41,790 nucleotides of DNA from assembly GCF_014779655.1 (NCBI RefSeq), contig NZ_JACXYX010000027.1:1-41790 (forward strand), written 5' to 3'. Below, in pieces: positions 34,409-41,790 of the stretch (position 1 is its first letter; each line of letters begins with the position of its first letter). A program made the translations under genes and the position numbers. This DNA comes from Nocardioides ganghwensis (lineage in GTDB: Bacteria; Actinomycetota; Actinomycetes; Propionibacteriales; Nocardioidaceae). A model generated the notes under the pieces. The model had not been told where the DNA came from and did no database searches. It worked only from the letters and a program-made list of their open reading frames with translations.

Positions 34409-34415
34409 CGCCAGC

Positions 34416-35072
34416 GTGAACCAGAACTCCAGCCCAGCCCTCTCGCCCGAGATGAACGGCGCCGGTGGGATGTATGGCCTCGACGACCACATCTACCAGC
34501 GCCTCCTCCGTGAGCGCATCGTCTTCCTCGGCTCAGAGGTGCGCGACCAGAACGCCAACGCGATCTGCGCGCAGCTCCTCCTGCTGTCCGCGGAGGACCC
34601 GGAGGCCGACATCTTCCTCCACATCAACAGCCCCGGCGGTTCCGTCGACGCCGGCATGGCGATCTACGACACGATGAACTACATCCCCAACGACGTGGCG
34701 ACCGTCGGCATGGGCCTGGCGGCGTCGATGGGCCAGTTCCTGCTCTGCGCCGGCACCAAGGGCAAGCGCTACGCCCTGCCCCACGCGCGCATCATGATGC
34801 ACCAGCCCTCCTCGGGCATGGGCGGCTCGGCCTCCGACATCAAGATCCAGGCCCAGCAGTCGCTCCACATCAAGAAGGTGCTGCTCGACCTGATCGCCGA
34901 GCACACCGGCCAGACCGTCGAGCAGGTCGTCGCCGACGCCGACCGTGACCGGTGGTTCACCGCCGACCAGGCCGTCGAGTACGGCCTCGTCGACCAGGTC
35001 ATCACCAGCGCCCGCGAAGCCGCTGACGAGGGCCGCCCGGCCCGCCAATCCGGTTCGACGCAGAAGGACTGA
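34416..35072 (+). CDS. clpP1: ATP-dependent Clp protease proteolytic subunit 1
   Basis: The 218-aa serine protease subunit assembles with ClpP2 into a tetradecameric chamber. The catalytic Ser is in GLAASMGQFLL, and the His in MMHQPS. The handle helix and INSPGGSVDAGMAIYD are conserved. GTG at 34416 is preferred because of the -10 box. The Met in MNGAGGMYGL at 34453 is a later alternative and could mark a processed start. Actinobacterial ClpP1 and ClpP2 are each needed for a working enzyme. clpP2 follows after 2 bp. Confidence 0.94.
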   Translation: MNQNSSPALSPEMNGAGGMYGLDDHIYQRLLRERIVFLGSEVRDQNANAICAQLLLLSAEDPEADIFLHINSPGGSVDAGMAIYDTMNYIPNDVATVGMGLAASMGQFLLCAGTKGKRYALPHARIMMHQPSSGMGGSASDIKIQAQQSLHIKKVLLDLIAEHTGQTVEQVVADADRDRWFTADQAVEYGLVDQVITSAREAADEGRPARQSGSTQKD

Positions 35073-35074
35073 AC

Positions 35075-35683
35075 ATGAACTACTACATCCCCCAGTGGGA
35101 AGAGCGGACCTCCTACGGTTTCCGCCGCATCGACCCCTACGCCAAGCTGTTCGAGGAGCGCATCATCTACCTCGGCACGCCGATCAGCGACGACGTGGCC
35201 AACGCGGTCATCGCCCAGCTGATGTGCCTGGAGACGATGAACCCCGACACCGACATCAGCATCTACATCAACAGCCCCGGCGGCTCGTTCACCGCGCTGA
35301 CCGCGATCTACGACACGATGCGCTTCATCAAGCCCGACGTGCAGACCGTGTGCCTGGGCCAGGCGGCCTCCGCGGCGGCGATCCTGCTGGGCGCCGGCGC
35401 CAAGGGCAAGCGGATGGCGCTGCCCAACAGCCGCATCCTGATCCACCAGCCCTACACCGAGGGCACGTTCGGCCAGACCTCCGACATCGAGATCCAGGCC
35501 AACGAGATCCTGCGCATGCGCGAGCTCCTGGAGCAGATGATCGCCGACTCGAGCGGCAAGAGCATCGAACAGGTCAGCTCTGACATCGAGCGCGACAAGA
35601 TCCTGACCGCCGAGCAGGCGGTCGAGTACGGCCTGATCGACCAGGTGATCGAGTCGCGCAAGGGCACGCCCGCCCTCGCCTGA
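35075..35683 (+). CDS. clpP2: ATP-dependent Clp protease proteolytic subunit 2
   Basis: The 202-aa second subunit has Ser in GQAASAAAILLGAG and His in ILIHQPYTEG. Its N terminus MNYYIPQWEERTSYGFRRID matches the actinobacterial ClpP2 group, which recruits ClpX or ClpC1. It starts 2 bp past the clpP1 stop with AAGGA 7 nt upstream. The order clpP1-clpP2-clpX is as in mycobacteria, where the protease is essential. Confidence 0.95.
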   Translation: MNYYIPQWEERTSYGFRRIDPYAKLFEERIIYLGTPISDDVANAVIAQLMCLETMNPDTDISIYINSPGGSFTALTAIYDTMRFIKPDVQTVCLGQAASAAAILLGAGAKGKRMALPNSRILIHQPYTEGTFGQTSDIEIQANEILRMRELLEQMIADSSGKSIEQVSSDIERDKILTAEQAVEYGLIDQVIESRKGTPALA

Positions 35684-35715
35684 GTGCGAAAATGAGGGTC
35701 CCCGACATCTCGTGT

Positions 35716-35736
35716 CCGGCCCCCGCAAGGGGCCGG
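35716..35736 (+). terminator. Hairpin between clpP2 and clpX
   Basis: CCGGCCCC-cgcaa-GGGGCCGG forms a perfect 8-bp stem with a 5-nt loop. It may end or dampen clpP transcripts ahead of the clpX promoter. Confidence 0.65.
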
Positions 35737-35743
35737 CACGGGG

Positions 35744-35749
35744 TACCGT
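35744..35749 (+). promoter_or_regulatory. -10 box of clpX
   Basis: TACCGT would start RNA near 35756, leaving a leader of about 75 nt with GGAGGA 9 nt before the GTG at 35831. Confidence 0.4.
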
Positions 35750-35830
35750 CGTGGGGCTCGTCGCAAGGCAGCACAGTGCAAGGTGTGAAGTGCCGGAGCC
35801 CCCATCCGGCGAGACTGGAGGACACGACTC

Positions 35831-37111
<1,281 letters not shown>

Positions 37112-37158
37112 CCCACCGGCCCCACCGGCCCACGTGGCCCGTTGTGACCATGCCGACC

Positions 37159-37212
37159 TAGTCCTTTCGGACTATTCCGGGCCATGGACGTGGGACACGC
37201 GTCATGGCCCGG
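37159..37212 (+). repeat. Two adjacent palindromes before the Lys/Ala repeat gene
   Basis: TAGTCC-tttc-GGACTA (37159-37174) is followed by CCGGGCCATG (37177-37186) paired with CATGGCCCGG (37203-37212), an inner ACG/CGT adding to the second stem. They lie between clpX (stop 37111) and the GTG start at 37252. They may terminate clpX or control the next gene. The remaining 40 bp hold a ribosome site only. Confidence 0.65.
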
Positions 37213-37251
37213 GGAGACTGGCGTCTCGTCTGCATGTGGGAAGGGGACCCG

Positions 37252-37902
37252 GTGGGGGTTGACCAGAAGCGGCCACTCGTGGGGTTCGCTCTCGTGGCGG
37301 TGCTCTGTGCCGTCCTGATGTCGCTGTCCGTCAGTCGCGGCTTCGGCCTCGACGACCTCGTCCAGCCCGGCAAGCCCATCGCTGCGCCGGTCGAGCAGAG
37401 CCCGGCCGCTCCGCCCGTCGACGTGGTCGCCGACGAGGCGCCCGTCAGCATCCCCGAGGAGCTGAGCGCCCAGCCGCTGGAGGCGATCGTCGCCGCCGCC
37501 CCGGCCCCCGCGGCAGAGCAGGCAACCGGTCAGGCAGCGACCCGGACGGCCGGGCAGCCCGCCCAGCAGACCACCGCCGTCGCGTCGGACACCAAGGACG
37601 CTGCGAAGGCGGACCGCAAGGCCGACCGTGAGGCGGCGAAGGCTGCGCGCAAGGCCGACCGTGAGGCGGCGAAGGCTGCGCGCAAGGCCGACCGTGAGGC
37701 GGCGAAGGCTGCCCGCAAGGCCGACCGTGAGGCGGCGAAGGCTGCCCGCAAGGCCGACCGCGAGGCGGCCAAGGCTGCCCGCAAGGCAGACCGCGAGGCG
37801 GCCAAGGCTGCCCGCAAGGCAGACCGCGAGGCGGCCAGGGCGGCCGGCCACGCCGCCAAGAGCCACGCCAACGGTCACGCCAACGGTCACGCCAAGAACT
37901 GA
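37252..37902 (+). CDS. Membrane-anchored Lys/Ala-rich repeat protein
   Basis: The 216-aa product has an N-in signal anchor (QKRPLVGFALVAVLCAVLMS near 5-27). A Pro/Ala/Glu-rich linker follows (about 35-120), then seven copies of the 11-residue unit KADREAAKAAR (the last degenerate), and a tail rich in His (HAAKSHANGHANGHAKN). The repeat is strongly helical, with 11 residues matching three helical turns, so a long charged rod outside the cell is likely. Each unit has a net charge of about +2. Metal binding by the tail is possible. GTG at 37252 is chosen for GGAAGGGG 5 nt upstream; ATG at 37204 would add 16 residues. I recognise no family; histone-like low-complexity segments are similar only in composition. 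Confidence 0.7.
   Translation: MGVDQKRPLVGFALVAVLCAVLMSLSVSRGFGLDDLVQPGKPIAAPVEQSPAAPPVDVVADEAPVSIPEELSAQPLEAIVAAAPAPAAEQATGQAATRTAGQPAQQTTAVASDTKDAAKADRKADREAAKAARKADREAAKAARKADREAAKAARKADREAAKAARKADREAAKAARKADREAAKAARKADREAARAAGHAAKSHANGHANGHAKN
37618..37848 (+). repeat. 33-bp in-frame tandem repeat, seven copies
   Basis: Seven 33-bp units encode KADREAAKAAR. Silent changes occur in blocks: units 1-2 share GCGCGC, 3-4 share GCCCGC, and 5-6 share CGC and GCC codon changes plus GCA. The pattern suggests expansion by pairwise duplication from an older copy; unit 7 is the most diverged. Confidence 0.92.
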
Positions 37903-37912
37903 TCCCACGGCC

Positions 37913-37993
37913 TGTCGGACAGGACGAAGGCCGGCTGCACCGGCCCCGTGAGCGTACGGCTCACGACGACCGGCCCCTTCCTCCTGTCCGACA
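37913..37993. terminator. Long nested bidirectional hairpin
   Basis: TGTCGGACAGGA (37913-37924) pairs with its complement at 37982-37993, extended by GAAGG/CCTTC and CCGG/CCGG with small bulges. Inside lies a second stem CGTGAGC-gtacg-GCTCACG (37947-37965). It sits between the repeat-protein gene and convergent valS (stop 38013). Confidence 0.85.
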
Positions 37994-38012
37994 CGCCGGG
38001 CGGCGTGGTGCG

Positions 38013-40643
38013 TCAGTCCTCGGTGGGCGCCAGCTCGGCGGTCACCTTCAGCTCCGTGGCCGAGTCGTCGGCGACGAAGTCGAGGTCACCGACGATGGTG
38101 CCCACGGCGCGGAGGTCGTCCTGCGCCTGCTGGGCGGCCTCGATCAGCGTGGTCGGGCCGGTGATCACGACGCGGGAGAGGGGCGCGCGCATCTTGGCCT
38201 TGGCCTGCGACTTCGCACCGCGGATGCCGGTGAGGGCAGCGGCCACGGCGTCGAGCACCAGGGGCTGCGAGGCCGCGGCGGAGCCGAGGTCGGCGGCCGT
38301 GGGCCAGGCCGCGTGGTGGATCGACCCGTCCTGCCACCACGACCAGACCTCCTCGGTCGCGTACGGCAGGAACGGCGCGAGCAGCCGCAGCTGGACGTGC
38401 AGCGCGATCGCCAGCGTGGCGCGGGCCGAGTCCGTGCCCTGTCCGCCCTCGGAGTCGTACGCACGCTCCTTGACGAGCTCGAGGTAGTCGTCGCAGAACT
38501 CCCAGAAGAACTTCTCGGTGACCTCGAGCGCGGTCGTGTAGTCGTAGGCGTCGAACGCCTCGGTCGCCCGACGGACGACGACCTCGAGGCGGCCCAGCAG
38601 GGCGCAGTCGACCGGGGCGCTGACGGCGGCCGGGCTGAGCTCGGTGGCGCCGACGTTGCCGAGGACGAACTTCGAGGCGTTGAGGACCTTCATCGCGAGC
38701 CGGCGCCCGACCTTCATCTGCGACTCGTCGAACGGCGAGTCGAGGCCCGGCCGGCCGATCGCGGCACGCCAGCGGACGGCGTCCGCGCCGTACTTGTCGA
38801 GGATGTCGGTCGGGACGACGACGTTGCCCTTGGACTTCGACATCTTCTTGCGGTCGGGGTCGACGATGAAGCCCGAGATCATCGCGTGCGACCACGGCAC
38901 GACCTGGTGCTCGTAGTCGGCGCGGACGACCCGCGAGAACAGCCAGGTCCGGATGATGTCGTGGGCCTGGGTGGCCAGGTCGTAGGGGAAGACCCGCGAG
39001 AAGAGGTCGTCGTCGACCTCCCACATGCCCGCGATCTGCGGGGTGAGCGACGACGTCGCCCACGTGTCCATCACGTCGGGGTCGCCGACGAAGCCGCCGG
39101 GCTTGCCGCGCTGGTCCTCGGTGTAGCCCTCGGGCGCCTGGGTCGACGGGTCGACCGGCAGCTGGCCCTCGCTCGGCATCAGCGGGTGGTCGTGGTCGGG
39201 CTCGCCGTCCGCGTCGAGCGGGTACCAGACCGGGAACGGGATGCCGAAGAACCGCTGGCGCGAGATCAGCCAGTCGCCGTTGAGGCCGCCGACCCAGTTG
39301 TCGTAGCGGTGCTTCATGTGCGCGGGGATCCAGGTGATCTCCTCGCCGCGGACGAGCATCTCCTTGCGGAGCGCGGCGTCCTTGCCGCCGTTCTTGATGT
39401 ACCACTGGCGGGTGGCGACGATCTCGAGCGGCTTGTCACCCTTCTCGTAGAAGTTCGCCATGCGCTGGGTCGGCTTCGGCTCGCCGTCGAGGTCGCCCGA
39501 CTCGCGGAGCAGGCCGACCATCGCCTCGCGGGCGCTGAAGGTCGTCTTGCCGGCCATCTCGGCGTACGCCGTGGCGGCGGGCTCGGCGGACAGCCACTCG
39601 GGAGTCTCGCGCGTGAGCCGCCCGTCGCGTCCGACGACCGTGCGGATCGGCAGGCTGAGCTCGCGCCACCACATCACGTCGGTCAGGTCGCCGAAGGTGC
39701 AGCACATCGCGATGCCGGCGCCCTTGTCGGGCTCGGCCGCGGGGTGCGCGAGGACCGGGATCTCGACGCCGAAGACCGGCGAGGTGACCGTGGTGCCGAA
39801 GACGTCCTGGTAGCGCTCGTCGTCGGGGTGCGCGATCAGGGCGACGACGCTCGGGATCAGCTCGGGACGGGTGGTCTCGATGTGGATGGGGCGGCCGTCC
39901 GGCTTGTGGAAGGCGACGCGGTGGTAGGCGCCGGGGTAGTCGCGGGCCTCGAGCTCGGCCTGCGCGACCGCGGTCTGGAAGGTGACGTCCCAGAGCGTCG
40001 GCGCCTCGGAGAGGTACGCCTCGCCGCGGGCGTAGTTGCGCAGGAAGGCCCGCTGGCTGACCGTGCGGGAGTGGTCGCCGATCGTCGTGTAGGTCGGGTT
40101 CCACTGGACCGAGAGGCCCAGCTGGCGCCACAGCGCCTCGAAGGCCTTCTCGTCCTCGACGACGAGCTGCTCGCACAGCTCGATGAAGTTGGGCCGGCTG
40201 ATCGAGACCTGCTTCTTGGGGTCGGGCTTCTCCGGAGGGGTGAAGTCGGGGTCGTAGGGCAGGGTCGGGTCGCAGCGGACACCGAAGTAGTTCTGCACGC
40301 GCCGCTCGGTCGGCAGGCCGTTGTCGTCCCAGCCGATCGGGTAGAAGACGGCCTTGCCCTGCATCCGCTGGTAGCGCGCGATCAGGTCGGTGTGGCTGTA
40401 GGAGTAGACGTGGCCGACGTGCAGCGAGCCGCTGACGGTCGGCGGGGGAGTGTCGATCGAGTAGACGTTCTCCCGGGGCTGGGTGCGGTCGAAGGCGTAG
40501 GTGTCGTTGTCGGCCCACGCCCGCGACCACTTGTCCTCCAGACCCTCGAGCGCCGGACGCTCCGGTACGACGACGGCACGCTGGTCGGTGCTCGCTGTCG
40601 TCGGACCAGTGTCCGGGGCCTGGGTGCTGGGGTTCTCAGTCAT
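38013..40643 (-). CDS. valS: Valyl-tRNA synthetase, archaeal-like subtype
   Basis: The 876-aa class I enzyme charges tRNA-Val and edits mischarged threonine. The HIGH box is HVGH at 75-78, and the KMSKS motif is present in KKMSKSKGN. The segment WDDNGLPTERRV (105-116) is typical of the archaeal-type ValS, whereas the usual bacterial enzyme has an MPGTDHAGIATQ-type motif here. The C-terminal tRNA-arm helices are shorter than in the bacterial type. The anticodon-binding domain is full-length. ATG at 40643 is preceded by TAGACT 6 nt away, so the transcript is leaderless; no T-box is present. Acquisition by gene exchange is possible but may be ancient in this lineage. Confidence 0.93.
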   Translation of the reverse strand: MTENPSTQAPDTGPTTASTDQRAVVVPERPALEGLEDKWSRAWADNDTYAFDRTQPRENVYSIDTPPPTVSGSLHVGHVYSYSHTDLIARYQRMQGKAVFYPIGWDDNGLPTERRVQNYFGVRCDPTLPYDPDFTPPEKPDPKKQVSISRPNFIELCEQLVVEDEKAFEALWRQLGLSVQWNPTYTTIGDHSRTVSQRAFLRNYARGEAYLSEAPTLWDVTFQTAVAQAELEARDYPGAYHRVAFHKPDGRPIHIETTRPELIPSVVALIAHPDDERYQDVFGTTVTSPVFGVEIPVLAHPAAEPDKGAGIAMCCTFGDLTDVMWWRELSLPIRTVVGRDGRLTRETPEWLSAEPAATAYAEMAGKTTFSAREAMVGLLRESGDLDGEPKPTQRMANFYEKGDKPLEIVATRQWYIKNGGKDAALRKEMLVRGEEITWIPAHMKHRYDNWVGGLNGDWLISRQRFFGIPFPVWYPLDADGEPDHDHPLMPSEGQLPVDPSTQAPEGYTEDQRGKPGGFVGDPDVMDTWATSSLTPQIAGMWEVDDDLFSRVFPYDLATQAHDIIRTWLFSRVVRADYEHQVVPWSHAMISGFIVDPDRKKMSKSKGNVVVPTDILDKYGADAVRWRAAIGRPGLDSPFDESQMKVGRRLAMKVLNASKFVLGNVGATELSPAAVSAPVDCALLGRLEVVVRRATEAFDAYDYTTALEVTEKFFWEFCDDYLELVKERAYDSEGGQGTDSARATLAIALHVQLRLLAPFLPYATEEVWSWWQDGSIHHAAWPTAADLGSAAASQPLVLDAVAAALTGIRGAKSQAKAKMRAPLSRVVITGPTTLIEAAQQAQDDLRAVGTIVGDLDFVADDSATELKVTAELAPTED

Positions 40644-40649
40644 GCTCTG

Positions 40650-40655
40650 AGTCTA
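40650..40655 (-). promoter_or_regulatory. -10 box of valS, leaderless
   Basis: On the minus strand the hexamer reads TAGACT and ends 6 nt before the ATG. Confidence 0.6.
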
Positions 40656-40708
40656 TTGACGGGCCTCCGGCCTGCGAAAACGAGTATCGGCGCGGCCCGT
40701 CCGCGCCC

Positions 40709-40714
40709 TAGCGT
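40709..40714 (+). promoter_or_regulatory. -10 box of the GNAT gene, leaderless
   Basis: TAGCGT lies 6 nt before the ATG at 40721. It faces the valS promoter; the two -10 boxes are 54 bp apart. Confidence 0.6.
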
Positions 40715-40720
40715 CCCGGT

Positions 40721-41662
40721 ATGGACCACGACCTCGGCGGCGCGTACGCACTGGAGTTCTTCGACGACCCGCGGCCCTTCCTCGACGCGGCCGGGCAGCT
40801 CCTCGGGACCGACCCCGTGCTCGGGAGCGTCATCGCCAGCGTGAGCGAGCGGACCGCCCGGGAGCTGGCCGACGGCCACGACTCGTGGGCCGGGGTCGGC
40901 GCACCGTTCGAGCGCTGGTGGCTCGTCGTGCGCGACCCCGCCGGCGAGGCCGTCAGCGCCGTCATGCGCACCGCGCCGTTCAAGCCCCACCCGACGTTCG
41001 CGATGCCCATGCCGGACGCCGCCGCTCGCGCGCTCGCAGTGGCGCTGCACGAGCGGGGCGAGCACCTCGGCGGGGCCAACGGTGCGCTGCCGGGCGCGGA
41101 GGTGCTGGCCCGCGCCACCGCCGAGCTGACCGGCGGTGAGCTGGTCGTCGACAAGGGCACGCGACTGTGGGAGGCCACGTCGGTCGAGGTGCCTCCGGCG
41201 CCGGAGGGACGGCTGCGGCTCGCGACGGAGGACGACGCTGCCCTCGTGCTCGCGTGGTTCACCGCGTTCCACGAGGAGGCCGACGAGCAGGCCGGGCGCG
41301 AGCCCGACCCGACCTCGGGGGAGCACAACACGCTCGACAGCGTGCTGGTCCGGATCCGCGAGGGTGTCGAGTGGCTGTGGGAGCTGCCCGACGGCACGGT
41401 CGCCCACCTGACGGGCGCCGGGCTCCCGTCGTACGGCGTCTCCCGGATCGGCCCGGTCTACACGCCCCGCGAGCACCGTGGGCGGGGCATCGCGTCGTAC
41501 GTCGTGGGCGAGCTGACCCGACGCGGGCTCGAGGCCGGGCACCGGATGTGCCTGTTCACCGACCGGGACAACCCGACGTCGAACAAGATCTACGCCGCGC
41601 TCGGCTACGAGCCCGTGGTCGACATGGCCGAGCACCTCGTCAGGCGTCCGGCGACGCCCTAG
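40721..41662 (+). CDS. GNAT-family N-acetyltransferase
   Basis: The 313-aa protein has its acetyl-CoA-binding GNAT domain in the C-terminal third: VYTPREHRGRGIASYVVGEL (R-G-R-G-I-A pyrophosphate loop near 250-260) and CLFTDRDNPTSNKIYAALGYEP. The first 170 residues form a second, weaker domain that may also be GNAT-like. Substrate is unknown. The final residues (HLVRRPATP) end directly at the IS terminus that follows after 1 bp, so the original C-terminal residues may have been altered by the insertion. The core domain is complete. Confidence 0.82.
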   Translation: MDHDLGGAYALEFFDDPRPFLDAAGQLLGTDPVLGSVIASVSERTARELADGHDSWAGVGAPFERWWLVVRDPAGEAVSAVMRTAPFKPHPTFAMPMPDAAARALAVALHERGEHLGGANGALPGAEVLARATAELTGGELVVDKGTRLWEATSVEVPPAPEGRLRLATEDDAALVLAWFTAFHEEADEQAGREPDPTSGEHNTLDSVLVRIREGVEWLWELPDGTVAHLTGAGLPSYGVSRIGPVYTPREHRGRGIASYVVGELTRRGLEAGHRMCLFTDRDNPTSNKIYAALGYEPVVDMAEHLVRRPATP

Positions 41663-41708
41663 CTGTACCCGGCCAGGACGTTGGTAGCAGCGAGCCTGGT
41701 TGAACGAG

Positions 41709-41767
41709 CGAGAACCTCCGAGTGGGATGTGGCTTGTCTAAGGCCCACGCCCAACCGGAGGTTCTCG
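41709..41767 (+). promoter_or_regulatory. Hairpin masking the transposase start
   Basis: CGAGAACCTCCG (41709-41720) is the exact complement of CGGAGGTTCTCG (41756-41767). The right arm holds the ribosome site GGAGG and the first base of the GTG start. An inner GTGGG/CCCAC stem strengthens it. Transcripts entering from the GNAT side would fold this way and hide the start. Confidence 0.75.
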
Positions 41768-41790
41768 TGTCCCACGGTAATGCCCGGCTG
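41767..41790 (+). CDS. IS481 family transposase, N-terminal fragment
   Basis: Eight codons read VSHGNARL, the start of a group of actinobacterial IS481 transposases I recall as V/MSH-NARLTP. GGAGG is 5 nt upstream. The gene runs off the window edge. It differs from the transposase at the left edge, which begins MRELSVTEQRY, so the two elements belong to different subgroups. Confidence 0.65.

Larger units (their letters stand above)
41664..41790 (+). mobile_element. IS481-type element, 5' end (cut by window edge)
   Basis: TGTACCCGGCCAGGACG begins 1 bp past the GNAT stop codon and looks like an IS481 terminus. A hairpin and the transposase start follow. The remainder lies outside the window. 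Both ends of the window thus fall in IS481-type sequences, as often happens at contig ends in draft assemblies. Confidence 0.7.

Overview
The window is a 41.8 kb piece of a high-GC actinobacterial chromosome, most likely from the Nocardioidaceae (Nocardioides-like). The evidence is the strong G/C third-position bias, genes tied to actinobacterial redox chemistry (a mycothiol-type nitroreductase relative and an F420/NADP reductase-like protein), a clpP1-clpP2 pair downstream of tig, and many genes with a -10 box 6-7 nt before the start codon (leaderless transcripts). From memory, the gene content follows the M. tuberculosis block Rv2448c-Rv2478c: valS, clpX, clpP2/clpP1, tig, nei-type glycosylase, rpiB, Rv2466c-like, pepN, glbO, thioesterase, ettA and ssb. 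Most of the window is therefore conserved core, with lineage-specific genes between.

Layout. 1-163 is the 5' end of an IS481-type element lying 2-4 bp from the 3' end of a tRNA-Arg(TCT). 297-5265 holds a secreted prealbumin-fold protein, an SDF-family symporter with a putative cysteine-type leader peptide in front of it, and two tandem exported paralogues of unknown function. 5269-12464 holds pepP-rlmC on the minus strand, then prsW and two dynamin-like GTPases on the plus strand. 12623-18859 holds ssb, ettA, a MarR regulator, a thiolase, a TetR regulator with a tandem operator in front of a 60-aa membrane protein, a double-hotdog thioesterase and a truncated haemoglobin. 18892-25715 holds an MscS channel, an exported protein overlapping a DUF5130/TPM-like gene, pepN, the Rv2466c homologue and a Kef-type antiporter. 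25816-32384 holds metG, a LURP-one-like protein, an F420-type reductase, an esterase, rpiB, a Fpg/Nei glycosylase and a SpoIIE-type phosphatase. 32469-37111 holds tRNA-Gly, tRNA-Pro, tig, clpP1, clpP2 and clpX (ribosome-associated folding plus the Clp protease). 37252-41662 holds a membrane-anchored Lys/Ala repeat protein, an archaeal-type valS and a GNAT protein. 41664-41790 is the start of a second IS481-type element.

Most interesting signals: (i) an undisclosed 33-codon leader ORF ending in a Ser-Ala-Leu-Cys motif in front of the SDF symporter, whose own residues look cystine-transporter-like rather than Na+/aspartate-like; (ii) an IS transposase whose ribosome binding site and start codon are locked in a 12-bp stem; (iii) a tandem 15-bp TetR operator controlling a tiny membrane protein; (iv) a dispersed palindromic repeat family; (v) a 33-bp coding repeat expanded stepwise in a surface-facing helical protein; (vi) very frequent leaderless promoters. 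All functional statements rest on reading motifs by eye; no database search was run.
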